Source: Bacteroidota bacterium (lineage in GTDB: Bacteria > Bacteroidota > Bacteroidia > Flavobacteriales > Crocinitomicaceae). Taken from it: a stretch of DNA of 6,047 nucleotides. The first letter of the stretch is position 1. Each line of letters starts with the position of its first letter. The translations under genes and the position numbers were made by a program. Shown here one piece after another: positions 5,266 to 6,047 of this stretch. The notes under the pieces are model-generated. The model searched no databases. It was given only the letters and a program-made list of their open reading frames with translations, and had not been told where the DNA came from. The DNA lies in assembly GCA_005798205.1 (NCBI GenBank), contig SYKJ01000054.1:1-6047 (forward strand), read 5' to 3'.

Positions 5266-6047
5266 TTAACTTTTTAAAAGTGCTATTATTCTCTTTAAAT
5301 CAGCATCAGAATTGAATTGAATAATTATTTTTCCTTTTCCTGAAGTTGTTTTTAGAATGGATGCTTTAGAGCCTAGCTTGTCAGAAATAAAGGATTCGTC
5401 AACTGCCTCTTGACTATTTAAAATATTTTTTTTGTTTCTTTTTACGTGCTCTTTTTTAGTTGGAGTTTTTACCATATTTTCGATATCTCTAACAGATAGT
5501 TTTTCAGAGATAATTTGATGAAAAGCAGTCATCTGCTCTTCGGGATCTAAAATTGATAGGAGCGACCTTCCGTGTCCCATTGTGATTAAATTGTCCCTAA
5601 TAGCTCCTTGAATCTCGATTGGTAGTTTCAAGAGACGAACGTGATTTGCAATATTTGAGCGTGATTTCGCGATTTTTTCACTCAATTGTTCTTGAGTGAA
5701 TCCACATTCATCTAGAAGTCGTTCATAGGATACCGCTATTTCTATGGCATTTAGATTTTCTCTTTGAATGTTTTCTACCAAAGCCATTTCTAACATTGTT
5801 TGGTCGTTGGCAACTCGGATGTAACAGGGAACCTCTTTTAAGTTTATCATTTGTGAAGCTCTAAATCGTCGTTCCCCGGAGATTAGTTGGTACTTATCTC
5901 GGCCAAGTTTTCGTACAGTTAGAGGTTGAATTATTCCGTATGTTTTTATTGAATGACACAATTCATCCAGCGCATCTTTTTCAAAATGTGTTCTCGGGTT
6001 AAAAGGATTTGCCTCAATAAATTCAATTTGAAGCATCGCAACAGAAC
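5266..6047 (-). CDS. parB: Chromosome-partitioning protein ParB (partial, 5' end outside window)
   Basis: ParB binds parS sites, spreads as a CTP-dependent clamp and, with ParA, segregates newly replicated origins. Numbering from the internal ATG at 6036, the visible part has the N-terminal CTP-binding domain with NPFNPRTHF (10-18), IIQPLTVR (35-42), GERRFRAS (54-61) and ENIQREN (88-94). A helix-turn-helix DNA-binding region follows (about 113-138, TQEQLSEKIAKSRSNI then LLKLP), with the ITMGHGRSLL segment (151-160). A lysine-rich linker (about 192-205) leads to a short C-terminal dimerisation domain (about 222-256). The ATG at 6036 is probably not the true start: the frame stays open to the edge, encoding S-V-A before it. 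The usual N-terminal 35-50 residues, including the LGRGLxALL peptide that contacts ParA, are missing and should lie beyond the edge. The stop abuts the DUF5683 start. parA is expected just upstream. Confidence 0.95.
   Translation of the reverse strand, partial: SVAMLQIEFIEANPFNPRTHFEKDALDELCHSIKTYGIIQPLTVRKLGRDKYQLISGERRFRASQMINLKEVPCYIRVANDQTMLEMALVENIQRENLNAIEIAVSYERLLDECGFTQEQLSEKIAKSRSNIANHVRLLKLPIEIQGAIRDNLITMGHGRSLLSILDPEEQMTAFHQIISEKLSVRDIENMVKTPTKKEHVKRNKKNILNSQEAVDESFISDKLGSKASILKTTSGKGKIIIQFNSDADLKRIIALLKS

Noticed and set aside
1..6047. Mobile elements, CRISPR arrays, toxin-antitoxin pairs, tRNA or rRNA genes
   Set aside because: I saw no transposase-like frames, terminal inverted repeats with target duplications, spaced direct repeats or structured RNA genes. 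The window is almost fully occupied by the genes described.

Overview
The window is AT-rich chromosomal DNA from a member of the Bacteroidota, most likely the Flavobacteriales. The evidence is the gene order on the minus strand (parB, a DUF5683 gene, dapB, an oversized lepB, a WbqC-family gene), an order I recall from flavobacterial genomes. Signal peptides ending in A-Q or G-Q, the lack of clear Shine-Dalgarno sequences, and matches to the Bacteroidota promoter -7 element TAnnTTTG agree with this. Genus and species cannot be read from the window.

Layout: positions 1-302 hold the 5' part of a minus-strand gene for an exported protein that runs off the left edge. Positions 303-545 are a very AT-rich divergent intergenic region with a candidate promoter facing each way, a T14 tract and a small inverted repeat. 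Positions 546-1508 carry a plus-strand gene with a TTG start for a secreted, probably beta-propeller protein that looks like a diverged SdiA-regulated (YjiK-like) family member. From 1497 to the right edge there is one tightly packed minus-strand operon, read right to left: parB (5' end outside the window), the DUF5683 gene, dapB, lepB and the WbqC-family gene. The junctions are abutting, 23 bp, 3 bp and a 1-bp TAATG overlap, so co-transcription and partly coupled translation are likely. The operon's last gene overlaps the convergent plus-strand gene by 12 bp.

The operon joins chromosome partitioning (ParB), diaminopimelate/lysine synthesis for the cell wall (DapB), protein export (LepB) and two poorly understood proteins (DUF5683 and WbqC-like). 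All four complete operon genes are intact and have their key residues. ParB implies that parA/soj lies just beyond the right edge and that the region is probably near the replication origin, although no parS site was found here.

This is mostly ordinary core-genome sequence. I saw no mobile element, CRISPR array, tRNA or rRNA, and no clear new system. The points that merit a second look are the inserts in LepB, the diverged SdiA-regulated-like protein with its TTG start beside a homopolymer tract, the tail-to-tail gene overlap, and the two uncharacterised operon members.
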